Part shown: piece by piece, positions 8,547-16,458 of the stretch
Layout of the letters: the number at the start of each line of letters is the position of its first letter
Numbering within the stretch: position 1 is the stretch's first letter
Origin: Kiritimatiellia bacterium
Lineage (GTDB): Bacteria > Verrucomicrobiota > Kiritimatiellia > CAIQIC01 > Lenti-01
DNA: 61,325 bases
Reading direction: 5' to 3'
Assembly: GCA_017540905.1 (NCBI GenBank)
Contig: JAFYAC010000011.1
Location: 1-61,325 of the forward strand
Notes under the pieces: generated by a model
What the model was told of the DNA's origin: nothing
Databases searched by the model: none
What the model saw: the letters and a program-made list of their open reading frames with translations, nothing else
Program-made: the position numbers and the translations under genes

Positions 8547-11237
8547 ATGAGCGGACATTCAGGATTCCAGGCCATTGGAAACGGGTACCGGCCGCCGGTC
8601 GTCCCGCCGCAGGTCGGCGGGACCGGCGGGGTGCACAAAGCGCCGCCGTCCGGCGGGGCGTCCGGCGCGGTGGATGAGGGCGGTCTGCCCGGGGAGGGGC
8701 AACCGGTCCGCGCGGACGCGAAATCGCTGTCCGGGAAGCTCGACGCGCTTCTGCTGCGGGCGGCGGAGTACTCCACGAAGGCGGTTTCGGCCAAGAAGGT
8801 TTCCAAGGCCGTGGAGAACACCGGGCTCGCGCGCGGCGAACGGGCGCTCCTGGAAGGGCTCGCTGACCGCGCGGCGGCGAGTTTTGCCGCGCTGTCGCAA
8901 TTCAGCGGCAAGCAGATCGCCGCCGCCCTCATCGCCCGGGAGGGCGCGTTCGAGTGGAAGGAGGGCGACGCCGTCGCGTCCGCCATCCGCCAGGCGCTCG
9001 ACGACCAGGCGGAGCTGGCCGAGGCCCTTCACGGGCTCGCGAACGATCCGCGCGTGATGGGGGGCGCCTTCGAGGCGGTATGCGACCAGGCGCTCGCGGC
9101 GGACCGGCGGCAGAGCGAGATCTTTTCCCTGGCGGTCGAGCTGGCGGACGCGGTGCAGAATGCCGGGAACGATCCGGCGCTCAACGCGCGTCTCGACGCG
9201 AAGCTCGCGGAGCTCCTGCCGCGCCAGGCGCTCTCGATGCACGGCAACGAGGCGGCCATCGAGCAGCTCAAGACCAAGCTCCAGCCGCTCGCCGACCGCC
9301 TGGAGGCGTTCAAACAAAAGCCCGACGCCTCGATCTCGGGCGAGGAGTTCGCCGCGTACTCGCTGGAAGTGGCGGAGGCCGAGAACGCCCTCGCGCGCGG
9401 CATCGCCGAAGGCTTCCCCACGGGCGACGGCGGCCGCTGGGAGCCCGACCACGCCTTCCTGTCGGCCGCCAAGGCGCTCGTGGGCGCGGCGAAGCAGTTC
9501 CTCGGCGACGTGCGCAAGGAAATCGGCCTGCGCTCGCTCGCCGCATTCGCGAAGGCCGCGTTCGCGGTCCCGAACGACTTCGTCCCGGCCTACAAGGAGA
9601 ACCTCGACGCCATCCGCCCGCGGTTCCCGCGCCTCGCGGCGGTGGCCGAGCTGCGCCACCGGCTCGACGAACTCGCGAAGCGGTACGTCGAAAAGCCGGA
9701 CGACCGCCTCCTGTCCCGAATGGAACAGGCCGCGAAGGAGATGGCCGCCATCGGCGAGCCCAAGCTCCGCGAGGAGCTCAAGTTGCTGCGCGCGATCGGC
9801 CCCCGCCAGTTCCCGGACATGACCGACGACGACTGGACCGCGTTCACGGCCGAGATGTCCCACGCGTCGGGGATGGTCTCGCAGGTCGTCCACTTCAAGC
9901 TGATGGCGAGGAAGATCGACCACGGGATGTCGCCCGAGCAGTTCCTCTCCACCTCGTCGGCGCGCCTGCTGGTGGAGGGGCGGTTCTCGTTCTCCTCGCT
10001 CGTCGAGACGCGCATCCACGGGATGCCCGACGCCGACGTGGACCCCACGATCGACGACACCCACATGACCGCTTCCACCCCCCTCGGCCGCGGCAACACC
10101 AGCGCCGTGTCGCTGGTGGAATACGACGACGGGCGGGAATTCGTCTTCAAGCCCGAGGCCCAGGGCCGGCTGGGCATGGGGTCGCTGCAGCTCAGCCAAG
10201 GCTACGAGCCCACGGTCAAGGTCGCCGACCTCAACATCGCCACCCAGCGCACCGCCGACGTCCTGGGGCTGGACGACATCATGCCGCATTCCACCGTCGG
10301 CTCCCACAAGGGGCGGTTCGGCGTGTTCATGGAGAAGGCGCCGGGCGCGGAGGCGGCGGCGTTCGCCGAGGGCAAGGCCAAGACCGGCCCCGGCAAGCTC
10401 TCCGCGTCGCAGGTCCGCCGGCTCCAGGACGCCGACCACGCCAAGGTCGCCGGAGAGCTCCTCCGCAAGACCAACCGCCTCGAATGGTTCGACCTGATCA
10501 CCGGCCAGGGCGACCGCCACGGCCGGAACTACATGGTGGACGTCGGCGACGACCTGACCGTCGAGGTCAAGGCCATCGACAACGACCAGTCCTTCCCCGC
10601 CTACCGCACGGGCCTGCGGACCTACCGGCTCGAAGGCGCCGCCGCCGGGATTTTCCTCTCGAAGATGGATGCCGTCCTCAAGGCCTATCCCGCAAAATAC
10701 CACGACGAAATCCGCAACCGCCTCGCCGCCGACCCCGGCATCCGGAAGTTGCCGGGCGGGGCGCTCTCCATCGACCCGACCCAGTTCAAGAACGCCGAAC
10801 TCCACTGGGTCCTCAAGGAGGCCGTCGGGCTGCACGGCACGACCATCCCGGACTTCATCGACCAAGACCTCTACGACCGGTTCCAGACCCTCAAAGCCGG
10901 CCCCGCCCGCGACCGATGGATCGCCGACCTGCGCGCCCGCCTGCCGGAGGCCGCCGTCACCTCCGCCATCGCGCGCCTCGACGAGGCCATCGCCCACGCC
11001 GAATCCCTCAAGAAGGCCGGCCGCGTCGTCGCCAAGGCCGACTTCGCCAAGCGCGACGTCCAGTCCCGGCTCCTCGCCCCGCAGCTCGCCGCGCCCCCGT
11101 ACCCCATCCAGCCGACCGCCGACAAGCGGTTCCAGGTCCAGTCCGGCGATCTGCAGACCCATGCCGTCCGCCAGACCCGCTCCCTATTCCGGCGCGACCT
11201 CTTCTCCGCCATCTACAAAAAAGGCTGGCTCCAATGA
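8547..11237 (+). CDS. Putative PI3/4-kinase-like effector protein
   Basis: 896 residues without signal peptide or membrane helices. The first ~480 residues are Pro/Gly-rich at the N-terminus, then helical. A kinase-like region follows. It has a Gly-rich loop (LGRGNTS, ~515), a strand with a candidate ATP-binding lysine (EFVFKPE, ~530), the segment GDRHGRNY (~654-661) and IDNDQSF (~677-683). The DRHxxN and IDxD pair matches the catalytic and metal-binding loops of PI3/PI4-kinase and HipA-like folds. The last 130 residues are helical. The next gene overlaps the stop and encodes a small acidic protein. Absence of a Sec signal plus a chaperone-like partner suggests a secreted effector. That role is inferred; HipA-type kinase activity is the alternative. 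Confidence 0.7.
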   Translation: MSGHSGFQAIGNGYRPPVVPPQVGGTGGVHKAPPSGGASGAVDEGGLPGEGQPVRADAKSLSGKLDALLLRAAEYSTKAVSAKKVSKAVENTGLARGERALLEGLADRAAASFAALSQFSGKQIAAALIAREGAFEWKEGDAVASAIRQALDDQAELAEALHGLANDPRVMGGAFEAVCDQALAADRRQSEIFSLAVELADAVQNAGNDPALNARLDAKLAELLPRQALSMHGNEAAIEQLKTKLQPLADRLEAFKQKPDASISGEEFAAYSLEVAEAENALARGIAEGFPTGDGGRWEPDHAFLSAAKALVGAAKQFLGDVRKEIGLRSLAAFAKAAFAVPNDFVPAYKENLDAIRPRFPRLAAVAELRHRLDELAKRYVEKPDDRLLSRMEQAAKEMAAIGEPKLREELKLLRAIGPRQFPDMTDDDWTAFTAEMSHASGMVSQVVHFKLMARKIDHGMSPEQFLSTSSARLLVEGRFSFSSLVETRIHGMPDADVDPTIDDTHMTASTPLGRGNTSAVSLVEYDDGREFVFKPEAQGRLGMGSLQLSQGYEPTVKVADLNIATQRTADVLGLDDIMPHSTVGSHKGRFGVFMEKAPGAEAAAFAEGKAKTGPGKLSASQVRRLQDADHAKVAGELLRKTNRLEWFDLITGQGDRHGRNYMVDVGDDLTVEVKAIDNDQSFPAYRTGLRTYRLEGAAAGIFLSKMDAVLKAYPAKYHDEIRNRLAADPGIRKLPGGALSIDPTQFKNAELHWVLKEAVGLHGTTIPDFIDQDLYDRFQTLKAGPARDRWIADLRARLPEAAVTSAIARLDEAIAHAESLKKAGRVVAKADFAKRDVQSRLLAPQLAAPPYPIQPTADKRFQVQSGDLQTHAVRQTRSLFRRDLFSAIYKKGWLQ

Positions 11238-11692
11238 GCGAAGACCGCGCCGAAACCATCGCCCTCCTCCGCCAGGCCCTCGCCTCCTTCGAAGCGGGCG
11301 GCGACCCCGTCCCCTACGCGGCGGGCCACGGCCTCCAGAGCCGGCGGTTGCGCTTCGAGTGGGACGAGCCCGTGCTGTCCATCGACCTCGACCTGCCGAT
11401 CGACCGCGTCCTTTCCGACGAAGACACCCAAGCCGCCGACGCCGCCGAAGCCGCCGCCGCCCTCCGCATGGCGCTGCTGCTGCTGACCGCCGCCGAGGAA
11501 GGCCTCCTGGCCGTCGACGGCGAAGCGCGCCTGGCCGTCGCCCACGACGGCGAAACCGCCTCCTGGGCCTCCTACGCCCCCGACGGAGAACTCCTGGCCG
11601 ACGGCGACGACTGGGCACCCCTCGTCGCCCGCCTCGCCACCGCCTTCCACGACACCTCCGACTCCCCGGCCGTCACCGTCATCTGGCCCTGA
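11234..11692 (+). CDS. Small acidic protein, possible effector chaperone
   Basis: 152 residues, strongly acidic, with no lysine at all. It starts at an ATG overlapping the TGA of the kinase-like gene (ATGA), so the two are probably translated together. Length, acidity, and position directly after a large unsignalled protein are the usual features of type III secretion chaperones of the CesT/SycE class; no sequence motif proves this. The region DLDLPIDRVLSDEDTQAADAA is followed by a hydrophobic helix (ALRMALLLLTAAEEGLLAV) that could form a dimer interface. An immunity-type or other partner protein is an alternative. Confidence 0.6.
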   Translation: MSEDRAETIALLRQALASFEAGGDPVPYAAGHGLQSRRLRFEWDEPVLSIDLDLPIDRVLSDEDTQAADAAEAAAALRMALLLLTAAEEGLLAVDGEARLAVAHDGETASWASYAPDGELLADGDDWAPLVARLATAFHDTSDSPAVTVIWP

Positions 11693-11800
11693 CGGCGCCC
11701 GCGGGGGGAACATGGGCGGAATTGCCACGGCATCCGTTTGCGCATGAGGCGGGGATGATAGTGGACCCACCTCTGGAATCCCACGAATGCAAGGCACAAG

Positions 11801-11830
11801 GAGGGCGGACGCGCAGAAGCGCGTCCCTCC
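11801..11830 (-). repeat. REP-like hairpin, GGACGCGC class
   Basis: An 8-bp perfect stem, GGACGCGC (11807-11814) and GCGCGTCC (11819-11826) with AGAA loop, followed by CTCCC. Read on the minus strand this gives the GGGAGG head before a stem, as in the RAYT-linked hairpins, but with a different stem. The same class recurs at 50028-50093. Confidence 0.65.
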
Positions 11831-11833
11831 CCC

Positions 11834-11857
11834 GGAGGTGCGGCTTTCAGCCGCGCC
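11834..11857 (+). repeat. Dispersed hairpin repeat, copy 1
   Basis: GGAGGTGCGGCT followed by TTC and AGCCGC, a 6-bp stem with a GGAGGT head. A near-identical copy lies at 11939-11963, and an inverted copy at 37488-37507. Confidence 0.6.
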
Positions 11858-11938
11858 ATGGACTTGGACATTGGGCTCGGAAGGATGCCGCCCTCCCGGA
11901 GAGGCGCAAGACCTTCTGAACAACCATCGCGCGACTTC

Positions 11939-11963
11939 CGGAGGTGCGGCTTCCAGCCGCGCC
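11939..11963 (+). repeat. Dispersed hairpin repeat, copy 2
   Basis: Same GGAGGT head and GCGGCT/AGCCGC stem as at 11834, differing by one loop base (TCC instead of TTC). Confidence 0.6.
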
Positions 11964-12187
11964 GCTGGATGGGAGAGCATAGGGAGACATGGACATTTTC
12001 GGCCGCTTTTCCATCTCCATGCCCCTCGCGTGCGGGCCGCCCGCGCCCCCGGAATCCACCTGCTTTTCCATCCGTTTCCCCCGCAATGTCCGCCCGCAGG
12101 ACGCACCGCCCGCTCCTACTCGTCACTTGTCACTGCGCCGGCCCTTTTGGATTGCCAAGCGCCCTCCCGCCGCGCATTCTTCCCTCC

Positions 12188-13573
12188 ATGCCCCCGTCCT
12201 CCACATCCACGACCGCCCCCCAAGCCGCCACCTACACGCAAGGCCCCATCGGCCGCACCATGATCCGCACCGGCTTCGCGATGCTGGCGGGGTCCCTCGC
12301 CGTGCACGGCTACCACCTGGCCGACGCCTGGTTCATCGGCCACCTCCCCGGCGCCGAGCCCCTGGCCGCGATGGGCTACACCCAGCCGCTCGTCATGCTC
12401 GTCGGCTGCCTCCTGCGCGGCTTCACGGGCGGCCTCATGATCACGACCGCCCACGCCATCGGCGCCGGCGACGCCCCCCGCGCGCGCCGTCTTGTTGCCG
12501 CCGGCATCGTCCTCAACGTCATCCTCGGCATCGCCCTCATGCTTCTCGGCATCCGCGCCGGCCGCCCCGTCCTGCACCTCTTCGGGGCCACCGGCGAAGC
12601 CCTGTCCCTGGCCCTCGGCTACATGGACATCTGGTACGCCGGCATCCTCACCGCCGCCCTCTCCATGATGGGCAACGACCTGCTGATCACCGTCGGCGAC
12701 GCCCGCATGGCCAGCGCCGCCATGATCCTCGGCATGGCGCTGAACATCCCGCTCGACGCCCTGCTCATCTTCGGCGCGGCCATCCCCGGCACCCCCTGGA
12801 CCGTACCCGCGATGGGCATCCGCGGCGCCGCCCTCGCCACCGTCCTCGCGCAGGGCGTGGGGATGGCCTTCGTCCTCTGGCTCCTCCACCGCCGCCACCG
12901 GATGCTGGCGTTCCGCGGAGTGACCCTGCGCCCCCTCCTCTCCGCCTGGCGCACGATTTCCCGCTACGCGATCCCGTCCATCCTCGGCATGATGCTGATG
13001 CCGGCCGGGCAGGCGGTCCTCACGCGCGTGACGGCGGCGTTCGGCGACATCGCGGTCGCGGCCACCGCCGCCATCGGGCGTCTCGAAGGCATCGCGTTCG
13101 TCTTCCCGATGGCGCTGGGCATCTCGCTCTCCCCGATGGTGAGCCAGAACTACGGTGCCCGCCGCTACGACCGCATCCACCAGTGCCGCCGCTTCGCGAT
13201 GCGCTTCGCCCTGCTGTTCCTCGGGACCATGTCCGTCCTCTACGCCTTCGCGGCCCCCGTCCTCGCGCGCGCCTTTTCGAGCGACCCCGAGGTCGAGCGC
13301 CTGATGGTCCTGGGCCTGCGCATCATCCCGTGGGGATTCGCGTTCGTCGAGATCCACCGCTACACCGGAATGTTCTTCACCGGCTGCGCGAAACCCGCGG
13401 CGGCCGCCTGGTTCAACGCCTTCCGCATCGTGGGTCTGCTGATCCCCTTCTCCCTCCTCGCGATGGCCTTCCATTGGCTCCCCGGCCTCTTCCTGGCCCG
13501 CGTGGCGGCCGACCTCCTCGCCGGCGCCACCGGCTGGTACCTCACCCACCGCCTCACCAAATCCCTCGCCTGA
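12188..13573 (+). CDS. MATE-family efflux transporter
   Basis: 461 residues with about twelve hydrophobic helices in two related halves, as in MATE (multidrug and toxin extrusion) antiporters. After a short Ser/Thr/Pro-rich N-terminus, the segment GPIGRTMIRTGFAMLAGSLAVHGYHLADAWFIG matches the first MATE helix with its conserved D. The second half begins near ISRYAIPSILGMMLMPAGQAV. ATG 12188 was chosen because the upstream frame runs through palindromic repeats. It probably exports organic cations or drugs using Na+ or H+; the substrate cannot be read from sequence. It stands alone. Confidence 0.88.
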   Translation: MPPSSTSTTAPQAATYTQGPIGRTMIRTGFAMLAGSLAVHGYHLADAWFIGHLPGAEPLAAMGYTQPLVMLVGCLLRGFTGGLMITTAHAIGAGDAPRARRLVAAGIVLNVILGIALMLLGIRAGRPVLHLFGATGEALSLALGYMDIWYAGILTAALSMMGNDLLITVGDARMASAAMILGMALNIPLDALLIFGAAIPGTPWTVPAMGIRGAALATVLAQGVGMAFVLWLLHRRHRMLAFRGVTLRPLLSAWRTISRYAIPSILGMMLMPAGQAVLTRVTAAFGDIAVAATAAIGRLEGIAFVFPMALGISLSPMVSQNYGARRYDRIHQCRRFAMRFALLFLGTMSVLYAFAAPVLARAFSSDPEVERLMVLGLRIIPWGFAFVEIHRYTGMFFTGCAKPAAAAWFNAFRIVGLLIPFSLLAMAFHWLPGLFLARVAADLLAGATGWYLTHRLTKSLA

Positions 13574-13742
13574 TTCCCCTTCCAAAAAGCCAATCCGCGC
13601 GCACGCCTCCCCCCTTGGTTGGCCCGCGAACATCCCGACCGACCGCCCCGGACGGTACATTTTTTTCGCCCCCCCTCGCAGATTGTGGTAATGGAGAGAG
13701 GATTGGAAGCGACAATGTAGGTATGACCCGGAGAAGCACGCC

Positions 13743-14756
13743 ATGAAAGCACGATTCCGACTCGCCGCCGCCACCGCCGTCCTCGCGCTGGTGCTTGCCG
13801 CCGCCGCCGGCTGCGCCACCCGCGGCGCCCGCACGGCCAACTCCGGCGTTCCCGCGCCCGTGGCGGACGCCGAATGGCATTCGCTCGTCAAGAGCGGACG
13901 CGCGGCTTTCCTGCGCAACGACTTCAAGGCGGCGCTGCCGCTGTTCGCCTCCGCCGCCAACCGCTCGCGGGCGCTCGACGACCCCAACGGGCTCGCCGTC
14001 GCGCTGCTCGACCAGGCGCGGTGCCTGGAGGAATTGGAAATAGTGGACATCCTCGCTGCCCGCGACAGAGAGGCGTCCACCGCCACCTCGGTCGGCAGGG
14101 AGGATTCGTTCATGACGGAACGATTGCGCCTCCTGGACGATCTCCGCGCTTTGCGCCCCGACCTCCGCCTGTCCATCAAGAGACGCGCCGAGCTCGATGT
14201 CGCGGTCGCCGGTTTGCCGCGGGAGTGGACCGAATTGGCCGAGATCGTGGACCGCACTCCACCTGACGTCCTTTCTCCTGCCGACCGCGCCCGCCTTCTC
14301 TTCGCCCGCATCGAGCCATTGGATCCAGACGACCCAGCCGCCGCCTGCGACCTCCTGAAGGAGTGCCCGCCCGATGACGAACTTCCGCCCTCCCTGCGTG
14401 CCTGGCGGCAAATCATGAGCATCCTGTATTGCGGGGCCGACGAACTCGAAACCCTCGAATCCGTCGTGGCCATCTATCGTGAGGCCGGGCGCGCCGACGG
14501 GGTTGCTTTTGCCCTGTCCAGCGACATTTATCAGTCTATCCGCTCCCCTGACCCCGTGCATGCGGGCGACATGCTCCTCCGTGGTGCCGCCACTTGCCAC
14601 GCGCTTGGCTATGTGCACCTTGCCGCCAGCCTTCTCGACCGTGCCGAAGCGGTCGACAATCCGGCCATCCGCGAGCGCACCGAAAAACTGCGCGCGGGCC
14701 TGCGCATTCCGTCCACCCATGATTCCGCCGAACCGAAAGGAGATTCCAAGCCATGA
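13743..14756 (+). CDS. Lipoprotein of unknown function
   Basis: 337 residues starting with a lipoprotein signal (LALVLAAAAGC, lipobox AAGC with the cysteine near residue 23). The mature protein is helical, with stretches such as WHSLVKSGRAAFLRNDFKAALPLFASAANRSRALDD that look like TPR-type helix pairs. GGAGA lies about 9 bases before the start. Its TGA overlaps the next ATG (ATGA), so it leads an operon with an SH3 protein and an M48 protease, which suggests envelope quality control. The TPR reading is moderate confidence. Confidence 0.75.
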   Translation: MKARFRLAAATAVLALVLAAAAGCATRGARTANSGVPAPVADAEWHSLVKSGRAAFLRNDFKAALPLFASAANRSRALDDPNGLAVALLDQARCLEELEIVDILAARDREASTATSVGREDSFMTERLRLLDDLRALRPDLRLSIKRRAELDVAVAGLPREWTELAEIVDRTPPDVLSPADRARLLFARIEPLDPDDPAAACDLLKECPPDDELPPSLRAWRQIMSILYCGADELETLESVVAIYREAGRADGVAFALSSDIYQSIRSPDPVHAGDMLLRGAATCHALGYVHLAASLLDRAEAVDNPAIRERTEKLRAGLRIPSTHDSAEPKGDSKP

Positions 14757-15226
14757 AACAAAACCGATTTTTGCCGGCCGCCGCGCTCGCGTTCGCGCTG
14801 GCCGCCGCCGCGGTGCACGCGGCGCAGATGAGCGTGCAGGTCCAGAACAGCGTCCTGCGCGACAAGGCGTCGTTCCTGGGCAAGCCGGTCGGCAACGTCG
14901 CCTACGGCGACCGCGTGGACGTGCTGGCCTCGCAGGGCGACTGGCGGCAGGTGCGCGCGGCGTCCGGCGCGGCGGGCTGGATCCACGGATCGGCCCTCGA
15001 CAGCAAGCGCGTGACGCTCTCCGCCGCGTCCGGCGGCGACGTCCGGCTCGCGGCCAGCACCGACGAGGTCGCGCTCGCCGGCAAGGGCTTCAGCCAGGAA
15101 GTCGAAACCGCGTACAAGAAGCAGAACCGCTCGCTCGACTACGCGTGGGTGGACCGCATGGCGACCTTCAAGGTCACCGACGCCGAAGCCCTCCGCTTCC
15201 TCCAGGAAGGAGGGCTGGAGCCGTGA
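14753..15226 (+). CDS. Exported SH3-like domain protein
   Basis: 157 residues with a cleavable signal peptide (ALAFALAAAAVHAAQ). A bacterial SH3 domain follows at about residues 25-85: MSVQVQNSVLRDKASFLGKPVGNVAYGDRV and GAAGWIHGSAL carry the conserved RxxPsf, G(D) and GWIHGS positions. These domains usually bind cell-wall peptides or act as protein-interaction modules. The gene overlaps both neighbours by 4 bp (ATGA before, GTGA after), indicating coupled translation with the M48 protease, which in other bacteria is often paired with such a partner. Confidence 0.82.
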   Translation: MKQNRFLPAAALAFALAAAAVHAAQMSVQVQNSVLRDKASFLGKPVGNVAYGDRVDVLASQGDWRQVRAASGAAGWIHGSALDSKRVTLSAASGGDVRLAASTDEVALAGKGFSQEVETAYKKQNRSLDYAWVDRMATFKVTDAEALRFLQEGGLEP

Positions 15227-16131
15227 CCCGCCGCATCGCCGTTGTTTCCGCCTTCGCCGCCGCGCTCGCGTTCGCCCTCGCCGGATGCGACACCGTCAAC
15301 CAGCTCGTCGAGGTCGGCACCAGCGCCGCCGTCGCGTCGGGGCATCTCACCGCCAGCCAGGCGCAGAGCATCAACAAGTCGGCCGCGGCCGTCGTCAAGA
15401 CGTTCGAGGACATCACGCCCGAGCAGGAACACTACATCGGCCGCACCGTCGCCGCCACCTGCCTCTCGCGCTATCCCGCGCAGGACGACGCCCGCCTCAA
15501 CGCCTACCTCAACCTCCTCGGCCAGACCCTGTCGCGGTTCTCCTCGCGGCCAGAGACGTTCGGCGGATACCACTTCCTGCTGCTGAAGTCGGACGACATC
15601 AACGCCTTCGCGGCGCCGGGCGGGCTGATCCTCGTCACGCGCGGCCTCGTGGACTGCTGCGCCACCGAGGACGAACTCGCGGCGGTGCTTGCCCACGAAA
15701 TCGGCCACGTCCAGAACCGCGACGGCCTGCGCGCCATCCGCACCGGACGTCTCAATTCCGCGTTGACCACCCTCGCCGCAGAGGGGGCCAAGAACCTCGC
15801 CGGACCCGAACTCGCCGAGGTGACCGCCGCCTTCGATGAAAGCGTGTCGGAAATCACCTCCACGATGATGAACAGCGGCTACGCCCGCCGCCAGGAATTC
15901 CAGGCCGACGCCGCGGCCGTGGGCATCCTCCGAGCCGCTGGCTATCCGCCGTCCGCCCTCGTCGCCATGCTCCGCAACATGGAAAAGCGCTGGGATCCCT
16001 CCCGCCACGACTTCGCCGCCACCCACCCCTCCCCCTCCGACCGCATCGCCCAGCTGGACAAACTCGTCGCCGCCCCCTCCTCCCCCGCCTCCCCCGTCCG
16101 CACCCGCCGCTTCCTCGCCGCCGCCCGCTGA
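15223..16131 (+). CDS. M48-family metalloprotease lipoprotein
   Basis: 302 residues from a GTG start that overlaps the SH3 gene stop (GTGA). A lipoprotein signal ends in ALAGC near residue 22. The zinc-protease signature HEIGH lies at residues 158-162, and the third ligand is expected at E225 in the EFQAD motif, as in M48 peptidases (BepA/YfgC, LoiP, HtpX relatives). The segment INAFAAPGGLILVTRGL before the active site is a family hallmark. It probably acts in the periplasm or at the outer membrane on misfolded envelope proteins. A REP-like hairpin follows 44 bp after the stop. Confidence 0.9.
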   Translation: MTRRIAVVSAFAAALAFALAGCDTVNQLVEVGTSAAVASGHLTASQAQSINKSAAAVVKTFEDITPEQEHYIGRTVAATCLSRYPAQDDARLNAYLNLLGQTLSRFSSRPETFGGYHFLLLKSDDINAFAAPGGLILVTRGLVDCCATEDELAAVLAHEIGHVQNRDGLRAIRTGRLNSALTTLAAEGAKNLAGPELAEVTAAFDESVSEITSTMMNSGYARRQEFQADAAAVGILRAAGYPPSALVAMLRNMEKRWDPSRHDFAATHPSPSDRIAQLDKLVAAPSSPASPVRTRRFLAAAR

Positions 16132-16458
16132 ACCGCAAAGCCGCTTCTCCCCACCTCTCGCCCTCCCCTTCCCCGGGAGGGCCGCGCTTCGTCGCGGCCG
16201 TGCGGTCGGGATACCTCTGGGGCACAGTTTTTCGCTTTTCCGTGTCATTCCTGCAACGGGACGACAATTGGGTGGCTTGCTGCCCCGCCCGTCCACATGC
16301 GGATGGATTGTCCATGGATAGCGAATCCCGCCCATGGTTCTTGCACTTGGACGGGTGAGACACCCGTCTCCCCGGTGCCATGTCCCATTCGGGACATGCG
16401 ATGATTCAGCCCCCTGTAGCCCCACTCATGCCACTTCATGGCAGTCCCTGTTTTGTTA
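16132..16458. other. Convergent intergenic region with hairpins
   Basis: About 330 bp between two convergent genes. It contains one RAYT-class REP hairpin (16175-16201) and a perfect 8-bp hairpin GACGGGTG-AGA-CACCCGTC (16350-16368). No open frame has a credible start, so there is no visible small gene next to the RHS C-terminus that could encode an immunity protein. Confidence 0.6.
16175..16201 (+). repeat. REP-like hairpin, GGCCGCG class
   Basis: GGGAGG head, then stem arms GGCCGCG and CGCGGCC around a CTTCGT loop. A single copy; identical to units in the arrays around the RAYT gene at 29.1-30.5 kb. Confidence 0.8.

Larger units (their letters stand above)
11693..12187. other. Non-coding region with several palindromic repeats
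   Basis: About 495 bp without a convincing gene. It holds a REP-like hairpin (11801-11830), two copies of another hairpin repeat (11834-11857 and 11939-11963), and a short TCGTCACTTGTCAC-type tandem repeat (12117-12136) just upstream of the MATE gene. Long open frames here extend from the MATE frame or lie on the other strand and look like composition artefacts. Confidence 0.6.

Noticed and set aside
8559-11162. Minus-strand frame opposite the effector-like gene
   Set aside because: Composition shadow; only the plus-strand product has kinase-like motifs.
12116-14473. Minus-strand open frame across the MATE and lipoprotein genes
   Set aside because: It covers two well-supported plus-strand genes and shows no family motif.
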